This document shows positions 41,440 to 50,027 of a stretch of DNA of 50,027 nucleotides, piece by piece (within the stretch, counting starts at the first letter, position 1; each line of letters starts with the position of its first letter). A program made the position numbers and the translations under genes. The notes beneath the pieces were generated by a model, which saw only the letters and a list, made by a program, of their open reading frames with translations, was not told the origin of the DNA and ran no database searches. The DNA comes from Chara braunii. Its lineage: Eukaryota; Streptophyta; Charophyceae; Charales; Characeae. The stretch spans positions 681,020 to 731,046 of the forward strand of contig BFEA01000228.1 of the NCBI GenBank assembly GCA_003427395.1, written 5' to 3'.

Positions 41440-42626
41440 CTTTTAGGAATATTTGTACCCAACCTAGTCGCACTCTCTCTCAAAACCAACCACCCATACC
41501 CACTGTACACCTGACCTACCAGACCTTTACCCATCTCTACCTGCTTCGAAAGAAAAAGACGTGTACCCATACCTGCCCTACCCGAACCTCTTCAGACTTT
41601 AACTGCCCATACCTGCCCATTGACTTTTTTTTTTTCAAAACCACCCGTAGCCACCTGAACCCAAACTCTATATTAACCACGCGTGCCCTATGTAGCCCGG
41701 GTTTTCTTTACCTATTCCCACCCACAATTGTATGGACCCACCCATAACTGGCTGCACCCGCCTCTTGAGTCTTGCCGTCTGCTGTGGCTGCGGATCACAC
41801 CTACAATGTCCTCCTGTTGGGTCACACCTACGACACCGGTCATGGAAGCTATAAAGGATGGACAATTACGGGCAGTGAGAAGGACAACGGTTGAGGACAT
41901 GAACAACAGGCGGAGACTTCAAGGAGTAGTGGGAACAGGGAATGGAAAGGGGCGGGAGGCAATGGGCCTCGCTCCACTACTCACAAAATGTTGAAAATGA
42001 GAATGAATCTTCCGCCCGAACATGGAAAGATACACTATCTTTCTGTTTTCTTCTTTGTATTTCGCGAGTAGTGGAGCGAGGACCACTCGAAGTCGGGAAA
42101 CGTTTGGACATTTGAACTTTCAACAACGTAGCGGCTCGACTGGGGCAAAAAAAAAACAAAAGAAAGGTTGTTGGGGAATTTCGACGAGGCAGCGGAAGAA
42201 AAAAATATGGGCCTATACCTTGTGGTGGCGGGAGAGGGCCGAAGGGAGGGGGGTGGCTGGGTTGGGGGATTGGAATGGGTAGGTAGGTACCAGGCATTCC
42301 ACGGTTACCCGATAGGAACATCTATCCGCCTGTACCCATACCAGTTTTTTTTGTTGTCACCCGTACCTGCCTATACCCATTCTAGTTTTCTTTTTGGCCG
42401 CTCATACCAGGGTTTTTTTTTTTCCTCCTGCCCGTACCTGCCCCCACCCGCCTATGATCTGTATAAGGGCAACTGTGTCCGCCCTAACAACGACCACTAT
42501 TTTTTTTGTCTGCCCATACCCAACTCCCCTTTCGGAAGGGGTACCTAACCCCACTTGTAACTTGGCGGTTTCAGTTGGGTATAGTCAAGTACAGGCAATG
42601 GTTACCCATTTGCCCTCTCTAATGCA
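41440..42626. mobile_element. Probable hAT-type insertion with ACCCATACCTGCCC subterminal repeats
   Basis: Separates RNase H (42630 onward) from integrase (41439 downward). The right end, on the minus strand, reads TAGAGAGGGCAAATGGGTA, close to the TAGGGGTGGCAAA type ends of plant hAT elements. Many plus-strand copies of CCCRTACCTGCC and TACCCATACC are scattered near both ends. A perfect 16-bp inverted repeat (41967-41982 and 42066-42081) lies inside. No transposase seen. The left terminus and target duplication are not resolved. Confidence 0.5.
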
Positions 42627-43860
42627 AGTCATCACCATCATCTTGTTGCAACATTGCACAAATCCCATACTGGCTTGCATCCATAGTAACTACGAATATG
42701 AGTTTGGAATCTGCAATACAGAGCACATGATGACTTACCAAAGTTTCTCTCAAAGCTCGAAATATAGTTTCACATTTCTCACTTCTTGCTTGTTATTCTG
42801 GAAAGTGTGTAAGAAATGAAAGAGAATTTGGGTACAAACTTCCAGTAATATGAAGCCAAACCAAGAAAGGAATGCAGTTCCTCTACATTCATCGGTTGAG
42901 GTCACTTGTGTATGACCTCGACTTTGGTTGTCTCGGGCTCAAGGCCATCAGCAGACAACCGGTACCCGAGATAGATGACACTGCTCCACCCAAACTCATA
43001 TTTCTCTAAGTTGGGGTGCAACTTTGCCTCCTTGAGGATCTGGAAAACTTCCTCAAGGTGTTTGATATGCTAATTTATGGACTTGTTGAAAATCAAAATA
43101 TTATCCAGATAAACAACAATGAATCTGTTAATCTGATTTCGGAAGTATGTGCGTTCATGAAACTGAAGGGTATATCGATAACCTCGTACAGCCCATTGCA
43201 TGAATGCAGTTTTGTGTCAGTCAGTTAGACTGTCTTCAATCTGGTGGTAGCTATGAATCCCCTTGACCGACGCCCACGCCAGTCGACACCGCGTGGAAAA
43301 ACAATGAGGTTGCAGAGCACGAAAAAGTTGGAAAAAACCAATAACCCCATATTTTTATTTTTATTTTACGACTTTGTTTTCAATTTGTTTTAATTCTCGT
43401 AGGTTGCAGTCGGAACTTGGCTGCCCGCGGCTGCTGCCCAGTTGCGATCACGACCACCGACCCAAAAAGGTCCGCGGTCATGACCGAGGATGATTCATAG
43501 GGTGGTAGCGATACTTGAGGTTAATATTGGAGAAGAACTTGCACCCAGCTGCAACATCCAGCAGATCATGTATGTGCGGCAAATAATAAACGGTTTTTCG
43601 TTTCAAGCCATGATAGTCGATCCGCATCCGAAGTTTGCCTCCTTTCTTAGGAACAATAAAACAGGTGCACCGAACTCAAACCCACTAGGCCTGATCCATC
43701 CACGGTCAATCATGCCATCAATTTGTTTCCTCGGTTCCTTCAGCTGGCCTTGTTCCATATGATAGACGTAGCCCTGTAAAGGAGCACTCCCTTCTGCTAG
43801 TTCAATGTTATGTTTAACTGGATGCGTGGGGGCTCTACGTTGTTAGACCTAGACTTCCAT
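42627..43860 (-). pseudogene. Chromovirus reverse transcriptase and RNase H start, interrupted
   Basis: The minus strand shows, across frameshifts, GYVYHMEQGQLKEPRKQID, MIDRGWIRPSGFEFGAPVL, KLRMRIDYHGLKRKTVYYLP and FFSNINLKYRYH; then the 250-bp insert; then YHQIE, AVRGYRYTLQFHE, and the polymerase box VYLDNILIF. The second catalytic Asp of the Y-x-D-D box is Asn here (codon 43100-43102). Next come HLEEVFQILKEAKLHPNLEKYEFG, LSADGLEPETTKVEVI and LHSFLGLASYYWKFVPKF. RNase H begins with SKLIFVVTMDASQYGICAML and is cut at about 42627. Dead polymerase. Confidence 0.85.
43251..43500. mobile_element. 250-bp hAT-like MITE with perfect 8-bp target duplication
   Basis: Starts CTATGAATC and ends GATTCATAG (9-bp perfect terminal inverted repeats). 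Directly outside lie identical 8-mers GGTGGTAG at 43243-43250 and 43501-43508. Deleting the insert and one 8-mer restores NLKYRYHQIE in the RT frame, the expected conserved motif. Eight-base duplications are the hallmark of hAT transposition. No coding frame, so non-autonomous. The terminal CTATGAA and nearby TTGACCG are shared with the insert at 40536-41010. Confidence 0.85.
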
Positions 43861-44415
43861 AAATCAATCTAGTAGACAATGAATGTTCACTGGGATTTGC
43901 AGTGGCAAATCATCCTCATCCGTAGAGAGAAAATTAGTTTGTGAGTTTATGATAATAGTAACTGAATTTGAAGTAGATACAAATGGGGTAGAGGTAAATA
44001 AAATTGAAGTAGAGGTATCATCGGAAGTTGAAGAAGAAAATGCGGCAAAAGTAGAAGGCACGTGAGAAGGATTAACAAAAGCTATGCACGAATGTTCACT
44101 TTTTTTGTGCCAGTGCCACTTCTTGCAAAATTTCATAGCATGGAGAAAAGTCACGGGGGGCTCACGCGTTTTATCCAAGAGGACAAGACGCTTGTTTCCC
44201 TTGGCATCACGTACCACAACTAGTGACTTTTCTCACTCAGTTCGTTTCCATTGGGCCTTCAACCAGCCTAAGCTAAGAACTGTGTCGAATGGACACCGAT
44301 CGAGGACATAGAAATTCAAAACATATTTGATAGTGCGATCTTCGTCAAAGGTAATGTGTAAACCTTTGACTGCATGTGTCGAGGTGACAACCTCTTTATT
44401 GTCTATCTCGGCCCG
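43861..44415 (-). pseudogene. Protease-RT spacer of the chromovirus relic
   Basis: An open minus-strand frame (43864-44217, 117 codons) with DAKGNKRLVLLDKT and a Ser/Thr-rich stretch leads towards RT; frames at 44220-44415 continue from protease. No catalytic motif expected. The Ser/Thr-rich part is low complexity. Confidence 0.5.
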
Positions 44416-44740
44416 TCAAACGTTTTGCAGTTCCAGTTTGTTCATTCCCAGACCCGCCTTGCAAATTTCGTTAGGGGAAAGAAAATTGGTTCTTGAGCCA
44501 CAATCAATTAGCGCGCAGATGTAACGACGATTAATGAGCAATTTAAAAAAGATCAACTCCACTCCCCCTTGGGCACAGTGGGAGTGAAAATAGACTTCCT
44601 CATATCTCTTTTCAAGGCTCGGTGTAGATGACCTTAACTGCATCAGTCTTGGATTCATCACCAGATTCGGCCTCAAGGGCAGGCCATTGGTCAAATTCAA
44701 GCTCCTTGGGAAAACCTGCAATTGACTGTTCAACTCACAT
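44416..44740 (-). pseudogene. Chromovirus retropepsin
   Basis: The minus-strand frame contains YICALIDCGSRTNFLS, the aspartic protease active-site segment; the catalytic triplet is Asp-Cys-Gly (44497-44505) where Asp-Ser/Thr-Gly is usual. Upstream is an INRRYI strand as in Ty3 proteases. The Cys variant may be a lineage feature or decay. The second half of the fold continues out of frame. Confidence 0.65.
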
Positions 44741-46353
44741 TGGTGTAGAGAGTGTTGAGAACAAGTTTATGCCCTTGCTTGTTTCCCTAGAGACAACAAC
44801 AAGTCTACACAGCATGCCCATGTTTTTGATAATGTAGGCACACACACAACTTCACTTGTCTCTCTTATTCCTTTTAACTGGTATGGAGGTCTTCCAAAGG
44901 CTTGGTGGAAGCATACTCCAATTTTTCATGAATCATAACATTTTTGAGAAGGTGGATTAGGGTTCCCTTACTTAAACTGCGGTTAGGCCCCTTGCCTGAA
45001 TACATTTCTCATCTTCATTAACATCAGACTCAAGACTGATGTAGAACAGCCCGCATCAAAGTCCAGCTCTAGATCGTCATCCAGAGTAGAATCATTCGCA
45101 TAAGATTGGTGCTCAACCTCCAGTTGTTCACATCGGGCAAGGCGATTGCTGCTTCCAGACCGCCTGCGTCCAAAGGACTTACCTGCAGCTGGTGTCTTCG
45201 CATGACTGATGAGGTCTTTGGCCTCTAGGTTGACTAGCTTCGTCAAGAGCTCACGCCAGCTCGAATGCTCCTTGAATCCTAGTCGGGAGATATAATCTTG
45301 GGGGGCCACACTGGTAACCATATCCATGCAAGAGATATCATTCCATCGCAGATCTAGAGTAGTGACCAGGTTAGTCAAGAGCAGCTTTCGAGTTTGCATG
45401 GAACTCCTCCACTTTTGGCCTTTCAGGGCCTCAAGCTTCAGTCTTGCTTTGAGAGCAACATGCTTGTCTTCGTATTGCGCAATGAGAAGGTCCTCAAGGA
45501 TGCTAACAAGAGTTACCTTCAGCCACTCAGTCAAGTCAATTCTTTTGTAACCTGCACTAACAGCTTGGATTTTTGTGAAACTTCATATAGCAGACTCAAT
45601 ATTTATGCCCATGATCATACTTCGACACTCTTGCGGTGTCTGCAGCATCTCGAAGTATGAACTCATGAAGTTGATCCAAGAGGTAATGTCCCCCTTCCCT
45701 TTGTACTTGGACGGTGGCGTAGCCACCCTCTTGTCCACTATGGGACCATTATCATGTACGCCAACAGGAACTACAACGTTTTGGGCTGGTATACCTGCAT
45801 TTGGGACTGGGACAAGTGCAAAACTTCCAGCGCCTGAAGAGTTGGCACCGAGTCCTGCGCTTACCACATGTTCATCTTGTCTTTGCATGAGGATTGAGTG
45901 AGGGAAGGATTGGGACAACAACCGAACGAACATTGGGAGGTCGAGGGATAGTCAATTGGGTTTGCTTAATGCCCGCTATCTGAGCCTGCGACTTTTGGTC
46001 CCGCTTCTCTAGAGCGGCCAAACATTCCTCAAAATTCTCTAGAGTTTGCAGTTAGACCAAGGCAGTGAAGGAGGCGGCTAACTTCTCCTGAACTGGACAT
46101 TACTAGTCTCTGGAACAGTCTGAATGGCCACTTGGGCAGCAATGCTTGTTGCTTTAGTTGTTGTCTCTGCCTCCCTCTCTCTCTTCAGTGCATCATCATA
46201 GAGTTTCTGAAATAACAACTTCTTTTTCTCATCAGCTGCGTCCAGCATGACCTGCCACTGTGCAGAACTGATATCTATCATGCTGGAGGATGGGGTGTCA
46301 GTAGAACCCTCAAGGGGAGTCTTCTCTTCACTTGCGTTTGGACTAACACTCAT
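44741..46353 (-). pseudogene. Chromovirus gag, frameshifted
   Basis: Gag starts at an ATG (46353) with SVSPNASEEKTPLEG and an acidic/helical segment (QWQVMLDAADEKKKLLFQKL, LKREREAETTTK). A frameshifted part carries NFEECLAALEKRDQKSQAQI. The capsid part has PPSKYKGKGDITSWINFMSS and EWLKVTLVSILEDLLIAQYE, close to the retrotransposon gag pattern. Near 44840 the minus strand gives CAYIIKNMGMLCR, a decayed CCHC zinc knuckle. At least three frames are used. Order and spacing fit a Ty3 chromovirus gag of about 500 residues. Confidence 0.7.
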
Positions 46354-47069
46354 CTTGCCCCTCCTTACACTCTCGAAGAGAATACCTTATCTCTCCCTTC
46401 TCTCTCTTTCTATCTTTTGCACATGCGTATCAAGACTGGACATAGATAGTTCATATAAGGAAAAAAGAATAAAAAATCACAAGAGGGAAGGTAGAACTCC
46501 TAGCCGGAGCGGCAACTCATTTTGATTAGAGAATGACATCCACGCAGAAGGAAAAAAAAAAAAAAGAATAAGGGGTAAGTGCATTCATGTCACCTTTGAG
46601 TATCGAATGGGCAAAAAAAAAACACGTCGGCAAAAAAAAAATACGTTGAGTTCGGAAAGGCAACGGAAGTACCGAGGTGTCAGACTGGGTCTCATATTTA
46701 CGGGGGTCGATCGTGGCGTCAGAGGAGGAAAAAAAAAAAAAAAATGCCCAACGGATACTTTTGGACTGCAATCGCTCATTTCAAGTTGGGGCGTGGTTTC
46801 TTTGCCAGCACAATTTTTTTGTGCCTTCAGGGTTTCAAAACATGCCGCGTCCGCCGTTATTTCAAAAAAAGAAAAAAAGAAAAAAACACCAGAGATTTGA
46901 TTTAACAAACGGGTCCAGTCAGATCAGACATGAAATCCCCTCTTGACTAATCATGCATTAGAGATAAATCAGATAGAAAAGTAACCAACTGAAGCGATGA
47001 AATTTTTGAGGGTGTAAGTGGTCATAGCCAGACGCGGGACAGTGTGGTAGAATATGTACAAAGACTCAG
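46354..47069. other. Low-complexity region upstream of gag
   Basis: No gene. Several A runs (46550-46564, 46613-46622, 46634-46642, 46730-46744, 46865-46885) explain the Phe- and Lys-rich frames. It may contain the leader and 5' LTR of the chromovirus relic, but I found no matching repeat on its other side. Confidence 0.4.
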
Positions 47070-47130
47070 TTTCTCGGCCTTTTGGCTAACTAGGAAAGGG
47101 GAACGCAATCAAGTGGATGCGAAGCTGCCA
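47070..47130 (+). pseudogene. U2 snRNA-like fragment
   Basis: TTTCTCGGCCTTTTGGCTAA (47070-47089) equals the strongly conserved 5' part of U2 spliceosomal RNA over 20 bases. The next U2 block, ATCAAGTG, is present at 47108-47115 but displaced by 18 extra bases; the branch-point-pairing region and stem II are not recognisable. No plant snRNA upstream element is seen. So this is a truncated, rearranged U2 pseudogene rather than a gene. Confidence 0.55.
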
Positions 47131-47491
47131 GATGGGCAGATATTAACAGGACATGAACCGAGAGCAGATGCACAAACAGATCATGGAGAAGGAGATTGGG
47201 GAGAGAGAGAAGGAGAAAAAAAAGGAAAACCCACATATTAGGAAGGCCATGGAGAACCGGATACGCGCAAAAAATAAAAAATTTAAGTCTAAAACAAAAA
47301 ATTGGGATCAACAGCCAAAAGAGCAACGACAGAGAACTAAATCCGATGCTACCTTTACTCGAAAAGGAAAAACAAAAAAAAACAAGGATCCCATACTCAA
47401 TTGAGATTTAAAGAGAACCCTTTTAGCCCCTTGGTGAACATTAAAGACGGAAACCCCTTCACTCGAATTTATCGCTTAAGGGAAAGCAGGG
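47131..47491. other. Unassigned AT- and A-rich region
   Basis: No gene; Lys/Glu-rich frames arise from purine-rich sequence (GAGAAGGAGATTGGGGAGAG and A runs). Confidence 0.35.
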
Positions 47492-48410
47492 TTTTTTTTT
47501 TTTTTTTTTAATGGGCATAGGGCTCCAATTTGTTCGTGAGGAGCAGCACGTGCTGGGAACCGGGCCCAACGTCCCATATGAAAATTTACATAAAATTTTG
47601 AAAGTTTGAGATACTGGGCCATTACCCGGCTTTGGCTAAGAAAAATTTAAGCTACTTAGAAAATTACTACGACTAACTTTAGAAATAGGCAAGATTCAGA
47701 AAACGACCCAGAAACCCCCCATCAATCCTCTTTACCTCACTCCGGCAAGACTTACTGCAGCAGAGCCACCATCTTCGCTGCTGCTGTACCCTATTTCCAT
47801 CCTTCGAGCTAGCCCCCTCACTAGTAGGACGCTTGATATCCCACCATCTACTTCTCCCACTCACCTCTTTTTTTGAAACAATGCTCCAATGTATTCGTGG
47901 GGAGCAGCACGTGCTAGGAATCGGGCCCAGCGTCCCATCAGAAAACATATTAGGAAATATATATGCGAAACAATTGAGATACCGGGGCAATTACCCGGCT
48001 TCGGCTAAAGAATCTTGAAAACACATGGGGATAGTCACCGACGGAGCGCCAGAAAAGTTTTCAAAATACTCAAAGCCCCCAGGGACCCCAAACAAAACCC
48101 TCCACGACCCTCCGACCGTGTTTTATTCACTGACGGACTCTTTTAGGCCTCACACCCCCATCCTGCGAGGTTACAAGGCAACACGACTCACCCCAGCTCC
48201 GGTTAGCGTCGCCCCGACAGTAACCCTTGGTTGTCCCTTGGAATGCCCACCCCAAAGCATCCCCAGATCTCTCTACCAGGACTCATGCTCCTGCTATCAA
48301 CATGTTATAGGGCAACACCCCAGCACCAGCTAGCGTTGTTCTGGCATCGGACAGCCACAGATCCATGAACATAACAACATCAGAACAACCTACAGTGAGT
48401 TGTTAGGAGC
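47492..48410 (-). repeat. Dispersed repeat family B, long copy 2
   Basis: T run (47492-47509), GCAGCACGTGCTGGGAACCG, GGCTTTGGCTAAGAA, CTCCGGCAAGACTTACTGCA, then a second, inserted or duplicated tail at 47877-48010 (GGGGAGCAGCACGTGCTAGG), and the same body as 26.9-27.25 kb (GGAATGCCCACCCCAAAGCA, GGGCAACACCCCAGCACC). Minus-strand sense, poly(A)-tailed. Two tails in one copy suggest insertion of one family member into another. Confidence 0.75.
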
Positions 48411-49490
48411 CCCAAGAATCCCAGAGCAATCTTAAAACCACCAGGAGCAACCGAGAGCAGCAGACTTTGCTTAAAAAAAGTGAGAATCAACTAAGATTAT
48501 TCGGGAGCCGACATCAAGAAAATGACATTACCCCAGTGTTATCACGAAGTACAAGAAAACACAGCATTGGCGATCCTAGCACAGCCAACGAGCTGGGTCA
48601 AGGAGGTACTAGCGCCAACCGCGTCACGGGCTGACGTGGCGCAACGCTGAGAAGAGGCGGGCAATCGGTAACATCATGAAAAAACCTGCCGCGTGAAGGT
48701 TTTCCCCGGCTCCCTCGTGATCTCCAAAGCCGCCACCTCATGACGAGTGGCAAACAGGCAAAGCGAATGGCAAATCGTCATAGCTGATGGAGAACAGCGA
48801 AGTGCGCCCCCGGGTATCAGATACTGCCTGGTACGAGACGAACCGCGAAGGATTGGAGATCCCGAGGGAAGAAATGCGAAGATAGCCGAACGAACGGTGC
48901 AACAGGTTTGCACCCTGGTGACGACCCGAAGCACCACAAAGAGTGGAAGGTGGAGACAACGTGGAAGAACACAAGGGGCATAGAGGAGTGTGGAGGTGAC
49001 GGGGGGGACGTCATCCATATTAAGTCTGGACGTTTTGACCAAACATGGTGGGAAGGACGGGTGGATGATAAGGTGTGTGTCGTATCCTTGTGAGATTCGT
49101 GACAGATGTGCAGCCAGAGTTGCGGGTGATCACATTCTCAATCTGCGAAGGATGGCGCTCGACGCATCGGACAGGTAAAACAAGCAAGGGAAGAGAGGGT
49201 TAGTGGAGGTCTTCTCAAGGGGCCTCGGGACCCTTGACAGGTCGCGGAGGAGAAGATTGACCGCACGACTAGCTCTCGGACAACAACAACGTTTGTACTC
49301 CAGGCAAGCGCATACGAAAGGCAAAAACAACCTCGTCACGAGTGAAGATCCCGTAATCTCAGGTAAGCTCTTGCAGGGGAACACTGACAGGGGAGGAAGG
49401 GAAGGAAGGGAGAGGGCAACAACATAATAGATACAACGAGTTGGGGATCGGGGGGAAGGGGAGGTATACGGTGGACGGAGAAAAAAAAAA
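48411..49490. other. Unassigned region
   Basis: No gene recognised. Open frames on both strands between 48.67 and 49.6 kb lack motifs; GC-rich and purine-biased on the plus strand, which opens several frames at once. Confidence 0.35.
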
Positions 49491-49494
49491 AAAT

Positions 49495-49870
49495 CAAACA
49501 TCCTCTCCCCATATCGTTCCCTTTTCTGTTTCTCAACCCCCCTCCCTCCCTTTGCTCCCTTTCTCTTTCTTCCCTCTCTCCCCTTTCTAATCATCGCTTT
49601 TGCTCCGTCCTTATCGCCCTCCACCCTATCCCCCCCCTCTCTATCTCCTTCCCACCACTTCTACATTGCTCCCCCCTTCCTTTTCCTAATCCCCTTTCTT
49701 CTACCTTCCTCTCTCGTCGCCCCCCTATCCTTTGCTCCCCCTCCCTATCTCTCCCCCCCTCCCTACCCCCTAGTCGTTGTTGTGACCTTGTCCTCATCTT
49801 CTTCCACCTTATCCCCTTCTTTCCATTTCCACTTTGTTCAGTTGTACAGTTGTCTCCACCTTTCCCCTAG
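49495..49870 (+). repeat. Polypyrimidine low-complexity tract
   Basis: More than 300 bases of mostly C and T (CCCTCCCT, TCTCCCC, CTTTCTTC words) on the plus strand, followed after a short break by the purine-rich microsatellite. The opposed pyrimidine and purine tracts could pair or form triplex DNA. Confidence 0.7.
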
Positions 49871-49935
49871 AGGACAGCGACAGAGTGATAATTCGAGAGA
49901 TTTGGAAGGAGAGGAGACTGAGAGAGCGACAGACA

Positions 49936-49937
<2 letters not shown>

Positions 49938-50027
<90 letters not shown>
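49938..50027 (+). repeat. (GA)n microsatellite, runs off the window
   Basis: About 43 GA units, almost perfect from 49942 to the last base; the real length is unknown because the window ends inside it. Confidence 0.95.

Larger units (their letters stand above)
39737..46353 (-). mobile_element. Ty3/gypsy chromovirus relic, with nested insertions
   Basis: On the minus strand: gag, retropepsin, RT, start of RNase H, integrase, chromodomain-like end. All parts are frameshifted. At least three insertions interrupt it: 43251-43500 in RT, about 41440-42626 between RNase H and integrase, and 40536-41010 in integrase. The integrase zinc finger is also deleted. LTRs were not identified. It belongs to a lineage different from the element at 7-14 kb, as the integrase and RT wording differ and it ends with a chromodomain-like segment. 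Confidence 0.85.

Noticed and set aside
46526-46946. Several Phe- or Lys-rich frames on both strands
   Set aside because: Caused by A runs around 46.55-46.89 kb.
47070-47130. Functional U2 snRNA gene
   Set aside because: Only the first 20 bases match continuously; the branch-point region, stem II and Sm site are not recognisable.

Overview
The window looks like a gene-poor, transposon-packed piece of a eukaryotic nuclear genome from the plant lineage. Evidence: plant-type LINE reverse transcriptase fragments with a zf-RVT tail, two Ty3/gypsy retrotransposons (one with a chromodomain-like end), hAT-like insertions with 8-bp target duplications, poly(A)-tailed dispersed repeats, many homopolymer and microsatellite runs, and an assembly gap (29922-30050). 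A streptophyte alga such as Chara would fit, but this is a guess from style of content, not a proof. I see no intact host protein gene that I can name; nearly all recognisable coding sequence is decayed transposon.

Layout. 1-7.1 kb: a repeat fragment, an organelle/bacterial-type tRNA-Leu(UAG) on the minus strand (1011-1094), a degenerate tandem repeat, and a striking array of small two-stem hairpins (about 1.77-2.70 kb) that share an AACTTA hexaloop but have different, mutually complementary stems; then 3.5 kb without recognisable genes. 7.1-14.35 kb: a minus-strand Ty3/gypsy element, flanked by about 380-bp LTR-like direct repeats, with gag remnant, protease, reverse transcriptase, RNase H, a PHD-finger-like C4HC3 cluster, integrase, and an extra 160-aa ORF joined to integrase by an ATGA stop/start overlap. 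14.35-21.3 kb: dispersed repeat families A, B and E, and tRNA-like repeats. 21.2-25.2 kb: a minus-strand LINE tail, a 1.4-kb nested palindrome (foldback-like), and a plus-strand LINE pseudogene. 25.3-39.6 kb: short tandem repeats, a long family-B copy, two SINE-like copies, a MITE-like palindrome, an 890-bp LTR-type tandem duplication, and little coding potential. 39.7-46.35 kb: a minus-strand Ty3/gypsy chromovirus relic broken by three probable hAT-type insertions, one of which has a perfect 8-bp target duplication whose removal restores the conserved RT motif. 46.4-50 kb: low-complexity DNA, a U2 snRNA-like fragment, a second long family-B copy, and a (GA)n microsatellite running off the end.

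The genes do not form a shared pathway; the story is of nested mobile elements. The observations I find most worth following are the covarying hairpin array, the PHD-like domain in the first Ty3 pol (its conserved Trp position is now an amber codon), the ATGA-coupled third ORF, the precise hAT footprints in the chromovirus, and the large palindrome.
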